The notes: a model not told the origin generated them from the letters alone. A stretch of 64,000 nt of DNA from Cordylochernes scorpioides (GCA_030710605.1 CP092874.1:26310026-26374025); one strand, 5' to 3'. Numbered from the stretch's first letter, positions 9,746 to 21,812 are shown. Numbers and translations are program-made.

Positions 9746-11526
9746 GTTGTTATGCCAAAGCATCCACAACGGCAATAATGATTTCTAGCAACAAGACCTT
9801 GTCAGAAGATATAAGAACCAATAAGTCCCACCAGAGAAGCAGCCATCCATCCACAACAGAAGCAGGACGACGTAGTTGTTGTCCTAGGACAGCCGGGATG
9901 TTTACGCCGCCATGTTTATGGCAGTCTCGAGGACCTATTTGTGATGCTACTCGCCTTTTAATGAGGCGCCTTCTTCTTTTTTTTTTTTTTTCTGCCGCGT
10001 AATTTGGTGCTACCGTAATTTCTTGTTGTGCGCTACCATTCTTTGCATCTAACCTTGGTGTCTGATTCCAGAGGTTTCTTGCACGTACCTGATGTCAGGG
10101 TTGTTTAAGGAGTCGTTGACTTAACTCTTGTTACTTAACGCCATGAAACACAAAACTTACTGTTGATCCCATGTTATTTCTTTATGGATGATATAATCCA
10201 CCTTTTCCTACCGCCCATTGTTGAAATAACCCAACAACCAAACCATTTATGGGTATTTAGAACAAAAATAAAATTGATATAAGAACCTCACTACGAATTT
10301 GTTAACACATTCCGCCAGTCTCTCTGAAACAAATAATCCCGTGGAGAGAGATTTCAAGATTGCTATTTAAAGAAATTAAAAAAATGGGTATATTAATAAA
10401 ACTAATATCCTTTTTTTTAACTTACATTTTTGGAGGTTGAGAGGGATATTAACCAAAAATAGGCTTAAAACCATTCCAAAGATCGAAAGTAGAATTAGCG
10501 TCGCGTCTTCTGGAGCACCCCCCCCCCCCCTTTTTTTTTTTATCTATGTAGAGACATCAAATTTGAAAATGTTTTTTACTGTTACTACTAAAAATAATAA
10601 TGAGTCAAATTTCACTCGGTTGCCTCCTAGTAGAATAAGATCAGTGTCATATATACGGACAATATCAATTCTATAAAGCCAAACCATAAGATATGTCGCA
10701 TTCTATTGAAGTATAACCAAAAAAAATGTATTTGTTGAAAAGTTCTCCAATAAAACGCTTTTTGAAAAAAAAAAAAAGCTCTTTAAACTATACCCATTCA
10801 GGTAAAAAATGCACTGGAACAACATAAAATTTAATTTTGAAAGATTGGATTTGATATGTTACATATTAGGGAATTAGGAATTAGGAAAAATGTTTTATTC
10901 TCCTCGATATATATATATATACGGGAGGCCAAACTCTGGCACAGATCTAGTGTTTGCATATTGTCACGTAAAATATATAATAGGTATATGCAAATTAAAA
11001 CATGTAGCATATTGTCATGTAGGAAATTAGGGAAGACAAACTTCAAGATGACACTGCAATTTATCTATCTAAGGCATGAGCAAATCAAATTTGATAAAAT
11101 ACTTTAGAGAGGGAATAAGGAAAGTTTACAGAGTAACAAAACATCAGTATTTTATTATAATCTTCTCATAAAATAATAAATATTTCGCTAATTTCAAATC
11201 CTTTATTGAAAATGAGCGACAGGTTTATTGAGGCATTCTGTGTTTAAGAAAGAATCGAATCGACACCGGGTTAACAATCTACTCAAAGAAACGAAGCATC
11301 AAAGAATGTGAAGCTGGGATATATATAAAGGTATTTGACCAGGGCGGGCGAGGTGATTGGTATGGATACCAGCGATCGGCCGACCTTCCAAGGTTGTGAT
11401 GGGCACCTGCCTGCCTGCGTTCCCCGCCTGGCTTAATTGCTGATCTTCTTGTGACGCCGGTCCCTGGCGCCTGCCTTGGTCTCCTCATTCCTTGGTTGGT
11501 TTCACTGGTAGGACTCTTCATACCTT
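9746..11526. other. Long stretch without recognisable features
   Basis: It contains homopolymer runs (T at 9,977; C10T11 at 10,519; A at 10,764) and a short AT microsatellite at 10,906. No RNA gene, transposon end or protein motif was recognised. Confidence 0.4.
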
Positions 11527-12062
11527 GGTTTTATTGCCTAAGATTCTTGTATATCCATATCTTGGTTTTACTGTGCAAGGTCTTTATCCATGCCTTGGTT
11601 TTACTGTGCAAGGTCCTTATCTCCTAATGCCTTGGTTTTACTGTGCAAGGTCCTTATCTCTTCATGTCTTAATTTTACTGTGCAAGGTCCTTATATTTTA
11701 ATGTCTTGGTTTTACTGTGCAATCTATTCATGCCTTGGTTTTACTGTGCAAGGTCCTTATCTCTTCATGCCTTGGTTTTACTGCACAAGGTCCTTATCTC
11801 TTAGTGCCTTGGTTTTACAGTGCAAGGTCCTTATCTCTTCATACCTTGTTTTTACTGTGCAAGGCCCTTATCTCTTCATGCCTTGGTTTTACTGCACAAG
11901 ATCCTTATCTCTTAATGCCTTGGTTTTACTGTGCAAGGTCCTTATTTCTTAATGCCTTGGTTTTACTGTGCAAGGTCCTTATCTCTTAATGCCTTGGTTT
12001 TACTGTGCAAGGTCCTTATTTCTTTATGCCTTGGTTTTACTGTGCAAGGTCATTGTATCTTC
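11527..12062 (+). repeat. 37-bp minisatellite
   Basis: About 14 copies of a unit like TGCCTTGGTTTTACTGTGCA + AGGTCCTTATCTCTTAA. Point variants and one short unit at 11,715 are visible. 37 is not a multiple of three, so overlapping ORFs appear in all frames. They have no coding meaning. Confidence 0.9.
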
Positions 12063-12689
12063 AAGTTTTACTCTCAGATCTTTGTTTCGTCACACTGTGT
12101 TCCTTGGTGTTACTGCCCGATCCTTGCCCCGATCCACTTATTAAAATGAAAGTCGACAACGAGAGTACAGAATTAGAGCTATTATAAATTACTAAAGAAT
12201 TTCGACGAAATACAATGAGAAGTCGCCGATAGAGAATTGTGGAAAGAGGGCGGCTCCTCCAAAAAGTTTTTGAAAACCTCAAAGCGGGATATTTCAGGGA
12301 GAACAAACGTACGGATCGGAGACACGAGATTAAAGTAAATATTGAAGCTAGGATAAATAAATGAGGATTTGGAGAGGAATGGAGAAGGTTAAATGGAAAA
12401 ATAACATTTGAAGAAGATGGGGTAAAAAGAACAAAAAATATGGAATAAGAAAGAGAAGTAATTGACACTAGAATGATAGATTGTAAGAAGGAACTACTTG
12501 CTACATGATGTTTTAGAAGGTGTAAACCTGGGAGATTAGAAAAAAAATGAGGGAGGGAAACACAAATGAGTAACCTAATCCGACAAATAGTTAGTCGTAT
12601 CACCAAATAAAAACATCTGGCTAATAGAACAGTACGTCGGACTTGCTTTGAGAACAGGATACTATAGAAGAACAGAGAAACTTCATTCT
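12063..12689. other. Unannotated spacer between minisatellites
   Basis: Purine-rich plus strand without a recognised element. A minus-strand ORF of 292 codons crosses it only because it starts inside the next minisatellite. Confidence 0.4.
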
Positions 12690-13100
12690 CTGGAGGTATA
12701 ATGAGTCCTCTGAATATCCCCTGAAGTCCCTTGAACATTTCCTGAAGTCCCCTGAAGTTCCCCGAACATTCCCTTAAGTTCCTCAAACATCCCCTGAAGA
12801 TTCCCTGAAGTTCCCCGAACATCCCCTGAACATCCTCTGAAGTCCCCCGAACATCCCCTGAAGTCCCCTGAACATCCCCTGAAGTCCCCTGAACATCCCC
12901 CGAACATCCCCTGAAGAATCCCTGAAGTCTCCCGAACATCCCCTAAACATCCCCTGAAGTCCCCCGAACTCCCCCAAACATCCCCTGAAGTCCTCTGAAC
13001 ATCCCCTGAAGATTCCCTGAAGTCTCCCGAACATCCCTGAACATCATCTGAAGTCCCCCGAACATCCCCTGAACATCCCCCAAACATCCCCTGAAGCTCA
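12690..13100. repeat. Short-unit minisatellite, about 10-21 bp
   Basis: Irregular iterations of CCCCTGAAGT and CCCCGAACAT, often as the 20-21-bp pair CATCCCCTGAAGTCCCCTGA. Minus-strand translation gives Gly/Ser/Asp/Phe-rich SGDFRG and MFGG repeats, as expected from the unit rather than from a protein gene. Confidence 0.85.
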
Positions 13101-14149
13101 ATAAAACCCGAGGTTGTCAGACAGTGCCCTAGACAGTGACTTCACAGTGACCCCTAGCTAAATGTAGCCTAGTACTGTGGCCACCCACCGCAGAGCTACC
13201 ACCATGTGGCTTACGTCAGGTATTGATGACGCGACTTGTTTACTCCTAGTCTACATTGATCTCTAGACCGGTGCATCCTCTTTGCCTGGATACAGTCTGT
13301 TGACCTCGATTTCTTCTCTGTCCTCCACACATTATCACTATATTCTTTCATGACTTAAAGTTCATCTTCTTAAACTTTTATTTGGTTATCATCCATTTTT
13401 CTTGGAACCACCACCAGTGTTACTACAGGTATCTGTGGGTGAATTATGGTCGGTGTGGAATGCTCTCGCGTTAATCATGTTGCGAGATTGTTTCCTACAC
13501 TGCCAGTTTTCTATCACAAACCCCGCAGCTTTACATCTTTCATCTAAATATTCTTTAAATACTGTCCCAGCAGAAAAAGCACTGCTCTCTCTATATTTCT
13601 GGAACTGAAGAGAAAAAAGGAGTGCTTTGTGGTATGTTGAGATAGGATAGAAAATCGCATCAAAGCTTATAATCACATAATATATTTGAAGACATGTAGA
13701 AAACAGCTCAACTTTGCAATCAATAAGGTACCAGAACCCTTTTTGATTAATTTGCACACACTGATTGGGTTGTACGTGAATGTTAGAATCTGATTGAAGT
13801 CGATTGAAGTAATTCATTATTCTTCAAAATGGGGTTCCAACTGGAGTCAAAAAAAGGGACATCGTAGCCCGCCAGACCCTATGTAGAGTGGGAAATGCAG
13901 GGAAAACAGGCGCGGGGAAGACAAACAGTCACCAGGTCGCAAGCAAACATCAGTGACACAGCTGCCCACAACCCTCCTATACCATTGTTCTCTAAATCTG
14001 ACTTTTTACCCTTCAAGGTCTTAGAGTTCTCCAAGTTCTTTGTTCCGTGATCTACAGCGATGGGTGGAGCAGCAATAATCAGCGGCCCACTCCGATCATA
14101 CTGCACCGCTGACACACCTCTATAAATATTACTTTTTTTTTAAAGGTCT
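13101..14149. other. Stretch without recognised gene
   Basis: Moderately balanced composition. It holds a minus-strand ORF of 142 codons (13,389-13,817) and a shorter plus ORF overlapping it. Neither shows a domain, signal peptide or splice-flanked look I can defend. Confidence 0.4.
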
Positions 14150-14475
14150 ATTTTATACCGAAAATGTAATTCTACTGTCCTAAAAGCTTATGTCTATAGT
14201 TTGCTTAAATACTACTTCTAAGATTCTACCCTTCAGTGTAGCATATAAAAGCAGAATGATCCAATACAGTATTAGAGCTCTAAAGAAGCGGTCTGATAGA
14301 TTAAATTGGCGAAACCGCTGGGAGGGTTCACCACTAATGAGCCAAGCCCTACCAATATTTTTCATCGCAGTAAGGACAGTAGAAGTTTGATTTATTTGTG
14401 AAAGGAAACATTCGCGTTTTAGTGTTTTCATTTGTGTTATATAGATGGCGCGTTATTGCTTTGTATTAAATCGTA
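14150..14475. mobile_element. MITE-A copy
   Basis: TAATTCTACTGTCCTAAAAG, CCAATACAGTATTAGAGCTC, GCGGTCTGATAGATTAAATT and GGGAGGGTTCACCACTAATG are followed by AGTAAGGACAGTAGAAGTTT and the outer ATAGATGGCGCGTTATTGCT. One outer arm is shortened. Confidence 0.75.
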
Positions 14476-15414
14476 ACAGAAAATGTAGTAATGCGAAAGC
14501 TCTTGTACGGTAAATAGGGTAAACTCCATGTAGGAAACTCAGCTTCTTTCGTATATTGAACGCACCGAAGTATCGAAAATTTGAACTGTTTGTACTCTGG
14601 TACCTGTTTACACATTTTGTCTGGTAAAATGCCGAGTTGCTGAGAGCTGCGAGACACGGGTAGAGAGGCGATGAAGGTGGTGATGTTAAGTAAAGGACAT
14701 TAGCATGGGGAAATCTATACTGTGGATTTTACCAGAACGAACTCTGGTGGGACACTGAACATGTCCCTTTCGACACCATCTATACAGACAATGAAAAATA
14801 TTTATTCACTTCTAGTCAACAGTTAGAAAAAATAATATAAACAAAATAATAAAATTATTTACATCAGACGAATAATCTCACTGAAGGTCGTTTGGTGCGA
14901 TATCACATTCCGCCCTGAAGTCGGACAGATCTCCCCGACTTATGCCATGTCAAGAAATTCCTTCAGAGTAGACCTCTGCTAGGCGACAGGAACTCAAGGA
15001 CGTTCTCCCCTCTTAGAGGGGGGGGGGGGGGATACGACAGCTATTTATCCAGAAAGAAAGAAAAACATCGACAACAAATAATTCAAATAATCCTAGAAAC
15101 AGGAAAGGAAGGAAAAGTCAGATATACGATAGAGAGGTTGTTGCTGCACGATGGAGATACATAAGGATGGGCTAATTGAGATGAACAACTCGTTCACACA
15201 GACAAATAACAACTTTAAGAATCCAGTAAAGAGAAGAGGGAGGTTAGCGGAAGAGAAGGTTTCTTGCGAGACTTGACAAGTGAAAGAGGTGTCTAGAAGC
15301 CTATTGATAAGGAGATTCCTGGACATATCTTTGTTATCGCTTAAATCCATTAATACGACGGGTGAAATTAAATTGAACCTAACCTAAATATCATAAAGAT
15401 AGAGGTTGCCTGGC
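14476..15414. other. Unannotated stretch
   Basis: Contains a G14 run at 15,018-15,031. No recognised gene or repeat family. Confidence 0.4.
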
Positions 15415-15423
15415 CTGAATTCA

Positions 15424-15527
15424 TAGTTCTTAAAGTTAAAGATACTTCGGCCAATGAATCATTTTTATTGTCTCTAAAAAAAGATTCACTGGGCCGAAGT
15501 ATCTTTAATTTTAAAAACTACCTAAAT
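15424..15527. repeat. Foldback inverted repeat
   Basis: AAAGTTAAAGATACTTCGGC returns as GCCGAAGTATCTTTAATTTT, with AATGAATC/GATTCACT extending the arms. The arms are about 30 bp and the loop about 25 nt. It may be a small MITE or the ends of one. Confidence 0.6.
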
Positions 15528-15884
15528 AAGCTATGAGAGAAAATATTTTTTTAAAATTCCATTTATTAATAAATAAAAAACAACATCAACTGAATAAAGG
15601 TCGCTAGACAACGACGTAAATGATTGAGTGTCCAAGAGAGTCATGTTCTACTCTGAAAGCTCAACACATTTCGTTCTGTGGACATCTTTCAGAGGCAGCT
15701 ACAGGAGAGCTTCCGAAATGCGAAAAAAAAAAATCTAAAAGAGGGAAAAAAGTTAAGAGGAAGAAAAGTGTTATAAAGCAGCGTTTCTTAACCCTCTTTT
15801 TTTTTTTTTTTTTCTTGCGAGAGTTCAGCTAACTCAATCCTACAGTACCTGAACCTCCCAGTCTGTATGGAGAATATGTAGAAA
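15528..15884. other. Unannotated stretch
   Basis: No supported feature. It includes a T19 run near 15,798. Confidence 0.4.
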
Positions 15885-16160
15885 CTAGCCGAATGACCCG
15901 GGCAACGCCCGTGTTTTACCCGATTGAATGTTTTGATTCAAATACTATTTGTTACAATTATAAATTGGCGCCTTAAATAAATGCATATATTAGTTAATAA
16001 CTATAGCCTATGTGCTTTATCTGTCTATGTACTGTTGGCTTCCGTAGGCGTCTCTTACTGGGAAAAAGAAAGAGAGGATTCCATTTAGTTATTAACTAAT
16101 ATATGCATTTATTTAAGGAGCGACCCGCTCCAACACAATATTTACAAAAACCAAAAAGGA
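15885..16160 (-). mobile_element. HEL (Helitron-like) copy 1, 5'-truncated
   Basis: On the minus strand it ends with the hairpin CGGGCGTTGCCCG, a few bases, then CTAG followed by T, the classic Helitron 3' end. Inside, CCTTAAATAAATGCATATAT at 15,973 is repeated in inverted orientation at 16,098, giving a 32-bp perfect palindrome. Similarity to the 25.2-kb copy stops near 16,160. Confidence 0.5.
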
Positions 16161-16274
16161 CCAGAATGGATGATTTTTGAGCCCCAATGGACACATAAAG
16201 CGGAATATATACAAAGCACTATGTACATTGTACTGTTGGAGGGGCCTGGGGATCATCGCCAGGAAGAGAATATG

Positions 16275-16465
16275 TTACAAATCGGTTCAAAATCACTTTA
16301 TTAGGTACCGCTCAACAAGAGCAACCTAGTTTATGATATTTGCAACAAAATGAATAATATGTGAAGGTTATTTACATATTAAACAAAATGTTAACGTGGG
16401 ATTTAATCCCAGTTCATGACTGTCGGGAATCGAGAATGTTACCCACTCGTTCATTGACTTCTTTT
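16275..16465 (-). mobile_element. SINE-B copy
   Basis: Reading minus: GAACGAGTGGGTAACATTCT, GATTCCCGACAGTCATGAAC, a B box with one change (TGGGATTAAATCCCACG), the TATGTAAATAACCTTCACAT hairpin, and GGTTGCTCTTGTTGAGCGGT. Confidence 0.75.
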
Positions 16466-16799
16466 TGATATGTTACAACAGGGGTTCATTTACAATTATA
16501 ATTTATATTGATGTCGTTGGGTCCTCAGGTCCTTGGGGATATTGTTCTTGAGAATTTGATTTTCAAGGTGGGTTTATTTTTCCTTTTTTTCCACTTTTCG
16601 TCATTCTGGCAAAATTGTTGGAATATGTTACAAAAAATTATAGGTGGTCTTTAAAGAATTGCGTGGCGTCTTATAATTTTTTTTTTTTTTTGTAATTTAT
16701 CAAAATCCGCAATCCTGAAATAATGAATATGTTGGTTTACACAGGAGAAAGAACACTTATAATACATGTATATGACAAATAAGTTTAACACAATTAATA

Positions 16800-17135
16800 T
16801 AAAACGAAAATTAAAATTATACCGCGAATGTTTCTTTTTTTAAAAATCGAAATTTATTTTCAAAGAGAAATAGCGACATTTCTAACTTTGAAGATGAGGT
16901 ATGGAAAGGTGAAACATGAAGAGTAATGGAGAACGGAAAAATAAAAAGTGTCCAGGGGCGGGAATCGAACCCACACCCTTCTGCTTACCGGGCAGGTGCC
17001 TTGTCCACTCGGCTACCCTGGACGTATTTTTCCGTTCATAACTTATATTTAAAGTAACATTTAAAATACAATATAACGCGGCTGATGATTGTAAAACGAA
17101 AATTAAAATTATACCGCGAATGTTTCTTTTTTTTA
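16800..17135 (-). mobile_element. SINE-A copy with complete tRNA-like head
   Basis: The tRNA-like head (16,950-17,023) is followed on the minus strand by TTTTTCCGTTCTCCATTACT, TTCATGTTTCACCTTTCC, GAAATGTCGCTATTTCTC and GAAACATTCGCGGTATAATT. A 40-nt block ending in GCGAATGTTTCTTTTTT occurs on both sides (16,801 and 17,093), so the element is either tandemly linked to a second partial copy or bounded by a long repeat. Its minus reading gives RVAEWTRHLPGKQKGVGSIP, which is only tRNA translated. Confidence 0.75.
16950..17023 (-). pseudogene. tRNA-Thr(GGT)-like SINE head
   Basis: A 74-nt cloverleaf. The acceptor stem is GTCCAGG/CCTGGAC, the A box TAGCCGAGTGGACAAGGC, the anticodon arm CTGC-CCGGTAA-GCAG (anticodon GGT), and the B box GGGTTCGATTCCCGC. 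Position 33 is C where tRNAs almost always have U. It is an SINE head, not a host tRNA gene. Confidence 0.75.
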
Positions 17136-17339
17136 AATTAATATAGTATGAATATATATCAAAGGTAAACCCGGCGGCGGGAGTTTCGACCCTCTTGCCT
17201 GACTCCCATACCAATCTCTTCAACCAATGAATATATGAATTAAAACTAAAAGAAAGAGTAGAAAAAAAAATAAAAATTAAATAATGTAGACATCAAATTT
17301 CTATTATCATACCTATATTGTAAGATTATAATAAATTAT

Positions 17340-17650
17340 ATAATATAATGCGGGCCGTGATTGTAAAACGACATTTGAAAACTATCCCGCATGTATTTCT
17401 TTTCAACGAAAAATCTTTTTTTTTTTTTTCAAGGAGAAACAACGACTATTTCTAACCATTGGGATGAAGTATGAAAGGGTGAATTGTGAAGAGTAATGAT
17501 AAACGGAAAAATAAAGTGTCCAGGAATGTGTCCCTCATCCTAAAGATTAGAAATAATCGTTGTTTCTTCTTGAAAAAAAAAATGATTTTTTTGTTGAAAA
17601 GAAACACATGCGGGATTACAATTACAATTATTTTATTTCCAAAGCGCTAT
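17340..17650. repeat. Two SINE-A tails head to head (inverted repeat)
   Basis: Minus-strand SINE-A sequence spans 17,340-17,525, from TGCGGGCCGTGATTGTAAAA up to GTGTCCAGGAATG, the start of a head. A plus-strand tail follows at 17,527-17,640 (CCTCATCCTAAAGATTAGAA to CACATGCGGGATTACAATTA). The pair could fold into a long hairpin. Confidence 0.65.
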
Positions 17651-17789
17651 ATCCCGCAAGAGATACTTGCGCCAAACAAGGAGAAAAGTTTATTTACATA
17701 AGTTATTTACATTATTCAACGCATGAAAACATTGAAGATCCAGATTTTGTAGAAAGTTTAGAATGTATTTACAAAATGTGAATTGAACT

Positions 17790-17925
17790 TTAAATATGAT
17801 TTTTTTTATCGGAAATCAAATCGTTAAGTTCACAAACAACTAGTTCATTCTTCATTCTATAATCTTGAAATGCTGGGCAATCGATCAGTAGATGTCTTGA
17901 GGTTTGTTCCTCAATACGGGATAGT
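17790..17925 (-). pseudogene. LINE ORF2 C-terminal fragment
   Basis: The minus reading is RIEEQTSRHLLIDCPAFQDY..ELVVCELNDL, then a stop at 17,790. The E-QT-x-x-HLL-x-x-CP motif matches the terminal CCHC-like finger of I/Jockey-type LINEs. It joins SINE-A sequence abruptly at about 17,925. Confidence 0.7.
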
Positions 17926-18424
17926 TTTCAAATGTCGTTTTACAATTATAATAAATTGTTATTTAACTTCTCTTAATCTTTATTAGGTAGCTGTCAATAT
18001 TTAACGCGGTTCAATGTCGGGGGGGCCCCAAGTTGAGAAATCAATGCGGAAGAGTTTCTATCAATAAGAACGATCGATGTCTGCAGACATCATCCCTCGG
18101 TACTTGCGTCTCCAGAAAGACCTTGTCGGTGACATCACGCCATACTTGTGTCTTCTTGACTCTTCTGATGCCGCGACAACCACTTAACTCAAGGAGAGAT
18201 TCATCCTTTTATCTAGCCGCCCTTTCTCGGGGAAAGCGGCAAATCCCCCAACTCTTACTTCTATCTACTCTGAATGTATCTGACACTTGGACAAATATTT
18301 GAGAGATTCCAGGTGAGATTTTATATTTAAATCTTAGGAAGGCTTGACACTATATCCTTTTAAAAAGTATCTAGCATATGTTATTCGAAGTAAAACCATT
18401 AAACACGAAAGTTTATTTTACCGA
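17926..18424. other. SINE-A scrap and unannotated sequence
   Basis: 17,925-17,955 is a further SINE-A end (TCAAATGTCGTTTTACAATT). The remainder, including the moderately GC-rich 18,010-18,300, has no recognised feature. Confidence 0.4.
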
Positions 18425-18660
18425 TAATACAAAATTTCTTCTGTCCTTACTGCGATGAATAAGTGGTGAACCCTCCCAGTGGTTGGGCCAATATAATCCA
18501 CCAGACCGTTTTTCAGAGCTCTAATACTGTATTGTACGATTCTGTTTATATATGCTACACTGAAGGGTGGAATCTTAGCTATGTTATTTTATATAGCTAT
18601 GGACATAAGATTTTAGGAGAGAGTAGAATTACATATAAAATATTTGCATCGAGCACAAGG
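18425..18660 (+). mobile_element. MITE-A copy
   Basis: TTCTGTCCTTACTGCGATGA, GTGGTGAACCCTCCCAGTGG, TCCACCAGACCG, GCTATGGACATAAGATTTTA and TTACATATAAAATATTTGCA then CGAGCACAAGGCTCTT. The last 60 bp are closely similar to the unit of the 49.6-51.5 kb satellite. Confidence 0.7.
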
Positions 18661-18694
18661 CTCTTCCACAAACAAGAAAGACAAGGCTGTTAGG

Positions 18695-18930
18695 CATGAT
18701 TACCATGGCCTGGTACTACATGTGTAGACATGTGGTGTACTTACAGTACAAGCTGTCACAACCTTCTACCCACCATGGTTATCATGGCCTGGTACTACAT
18801 GTGTAGACATGTGGTGTACTTACAGTACAAGCTGTCACAACCTTCTACCCACCATGTTATCATGGCCTGGTACTTGTACCACTACAATGTAGACATATGT
18901 TCTGTACTTACAGTACAACCATTACCACGC
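18695..18930 (+). repeat. Tandem SINE-C core segments
   Basis: The block TACATGTGTAGACATGTGGT..CTACCCACCATG is repeated about 2.6 times with a 93-bp period (18,718; 18,797; a degraded third at 18,885). Only the SINE-C body is amplified, without the tRNA head. Confidence 0.7.
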
Positions 18931-20029
18931 ACAAATCCCCAAACAATCAAAATATTCAAGAAAAAACTTCGCTGCCCAGCACAAAACCCACCAGAGAACA
19001 CACAAACCAGTAACAGGATTCCAAAGATGGAAAACATCGTTGACTAAGAGGACGTCATGAGACCACTTTCCGAAAGATTTTTCCACTTTAGACGTGGAGG
19101 GAGGGTCGAGTCACGCTGAGTCACCACCGTGTTGGCAAGTGCGGGCTAATCGTCCAGACACCTGGGAATGCTCGACACCCTCCGACGCAAACAACAGCAG
19201 CAGCTATACAGATGAAAGCTGCATGTGTCTTTTAATACACAGAATAATTATAATATGTTTTCTTAATACGTCTTAAATATCATCATTCTGTATTAAATTC
19301 TCCGAAAGAAAGGTTTGCTTTCCATAAACTTTCACAAAAATTCCCATTTGTTGTATAGATTTTATTTAAAATATCTCGATGGAAATAGAAAGCTATGAGA
19401 CTCAATTGTAAAGGTTAATTAGAAACACTCACATTACTAATAACAGCACTATAGCATCAGTTTATTTCTCCAGCGTGGACCATTCGCTATATACCAACTC
19501 TACACACTATACCACGTCTTACTTCAAACTATCTACAAAGGTTTATGATATAAGGTTATATATATGTTACATGGCTGATTAGCATATATAGGATTTCTGT
19601 ACAGATAAACATGTAATGGATAGAATCCTACTAACTGGAACAAGATTGGTAGCAGCTAGGTTTGTGTGGTTCAAGTTGGATACAATTAAAGTTTCCTTAC
19701 TTTTTATTCTGAGGCTAGGATTCAGCCTGTGTTTGATAACTCCATGAAAGAGAGGGTTGCTTTGAATGTTCTACAATTAAAAATGAAGTATTTTACAGTA
19801 ACTGGAGGATGCTTTATTTCTTAAATAAGAATCGAGAAAAGGATGTTTTCAATGGTTTCATCATTATCAGATTCACACAAAAAGCTGGATCAATCATATA
19901 GAGGTATACTCTCGTTTGTATTTTCACTGAATGCCATTTATTCTTTTTCTAAACAGCTTCTTTGGTGAAATTCTAAATTCGTGCTTCACTCCCATCAATA
20001 ATTGACAATATGACCCAGAATAAGTATAT
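18931..20029. other. Stretch without recognised features
   Basis: AT-rich and unassigned. No transposon end or coding motif was recognised. Confidence 0.4.
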
Positions 20030-20305
20030 TGCTACGGAGTTTTATGGTTTCCACAAGTCCATATCTCAGAAGAAGGCCAAGTGACACTCACTCCTCACTT
20101 TCTTACTGGTACTCTTTTTGTGTTGTTTTTCTTGCTTCCCTCTTTCTCTTTCTTGTTTTTTTTTCTTTTTTTGTTTTTTTTTTATTTTTCTTCTGTCTAT
20201 ATCGTTGTTTCCTTTGTCTCACTGCTTTGTTCTTATGCATACCTCTGGTGAATCCTATATAGGGTCAGTGACCCTAAATAAAGGCTTTTTGTTGTTGTTG
20301 TTGAA
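20030..20305 (+). repeat. LT1 LINE 3' UTR fragment
   Basis: Pyrimidine-rich sequence leads to GGTGAATCCTATATAGGGTC and AGTGACCCTAAATAAAGGCT, then TTTTG and four TTG repeats. GGGTCAGTGACCC is a small hairpin just before the tail. No ORF survives. Confidence 0.6.
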
Positions 20306-21594
20306 ATTCTAAATTCTTTCTCCCTCTTTTTTTTCACGCTCATATTTGCCGTATCTCTCAGAAAAATCTGTATATACGACTCTTGTTTAAAGTTTATATG
20401 TTAAGTTTGTAATTATTCTTATTTTTTTTAATTCATTGAAGCATTTTTTGGCAGACATATTCAATTTTTTTATCATCATTTTTATTATTGTTTTTTTTTC
20501 TTAGTTATTTATCAAATCATTTTGCAATTGTAGTTTCTTTTTTTGTTTTGTTGTGTTCCTTTTTAAGCAAATAAAATATATATAGAACTAAGGTGTAATA
20601 TTCAATTCAAGCATATGGAACCAACATCGATTCATTTTTTAAAACAAAGCAAAATCATAAGCTTATACAACTTTCACTTTTTCATACAACTCTAAAAGTC
20701 TTAATGAAGGTATTGATTGCTTTATTGTAAAATTGTTTCTATGTGAATATGGGGGGGAATAACATAGAAAACAACAGCAAGTGTATTATCCATAAAAAAT
20801 ATATATATAGAAGAGTAGGAGAAAATCGTCATAATAAAAGGAAGGGGGGGAATGAAGACTCAAGACACAAATCACCTAGCTAGATGGCGTTGAGAAGGCT
20901 GTCTACAAAATCTACCGCCGTAACCAAAAATAAACATAGGGGTAAAAAATCGAAGAATTCAAAAAAGGAAAGAGAAGGTGTATAATTATTCCTTGTGTAA
21001 CAACAAGATGGATGTTGATTTAATGGAAGAATGATATCTTAGATTATATCACCGGAGGGACACTCCTTAGATCAAGGTCACTCATTTCTCATTCATAGGA
21101 AAATCGTGGTCAAATATTAATTAAAATCCATTCATTGACTCGTTAATATCGCTCAAGTTTTACGGTCGAGGAGATTTTCTTAAAATACTCTTTATATGAG
21201 GGGAGGGGGGTGACAAATTTATTTTTCATAGGAAATCCATTCGGTCAAATATTTGATTAAAATTAAACTTTTAGGATTAAACCAAGTACATTCCAATATG
21301 GCACTTTTATAAAGAGCATATTAAGTATAATATAAATTCGGTAAACCTCTTATTCGCAGGGAAGAATCGTGGTCAAATTAAATTAAAATAAATCATTTTA
21401 AATATATCTATACACGTAAATAGCAGAGATTTAAGTGGACTTAAAGTAGACGTTTATAGGGTTGCTCACTACTTTGGAATTGGTTACAGGGATCTCAGAA
21501 TTGATCCTGTTGGAGAGAAAAATACAAAATTTATAAATTCAATGAAGATATACGCTACTTTCGAGATGACGATCTGTTTGATGCCAATAGGACT
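20306..21594. other. Long AT-rich stretch without recognised features
   Basis: Very AT-rich, with poly-T tracts, two G-runs (20,750 and 20,846), and no protein, RNA or transposon signature. Confidence 0.4.
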
Positions 21595-21812
21595 GTCTTT
21601 TAAAATAACAAATATTTTCTCACAATGAGTATCTTTTTATTGAAAAAAACGCTAGCTTTCAAACGTTTGTTTTTGTAAATATTTCTGTTGGGATAAAGTC
21701 GATATTTTAGTAAGCCCGTTGAAGAGCGATTAAAGCTTGAAAGCTAGCGTTTTTTAAATAAAAAAGATACTCATTGTGAGAATATATTTTGTAATTTTAA
21801 AACTTTTTTCAC
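21595..21812. repeat. Foldback element, about 70-bp arms
   Basis: TCTCACAATGAGTATCTTTT and AACGCTAGCTTTCAAACG are matched by CTTGAAAGCTAGCGTTTTTT and AAAGATACTCATTGTGAGAA. The loop is about 70 nt. It has no coding capacity and looks like a MITE. Confidence 0.65.

Noticed and set aside
11492-12187. Cys/Tyr/Leu-rich ORFs (WFYCARSLS repeats)
   Set aside because: Products of the 37-bp minisatellite, present in all frames.
12061-13087. Minus-strand Gly/Ser/Asp/Phe-rich ORFs of 134-292 codons
   Set aside because: Generated by the CCCCTGAAGT/CCCCGAACAT minisatellite. The extension past 12,690 is ordinary AT-rich DNA.
13389-13817. 142-codon minus-strand ORF
   Set aside because: No domain, overlaps another ORF on the opposite strand, surrounded by repeats, and no supporting splice or promoter signal I can defend.
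16882-17223. 113-codon ORF with RVAEWTRHLPGKQKGVGSIP
   Set aside because: This peptide is the translated tRNA-like head of SINE-A.
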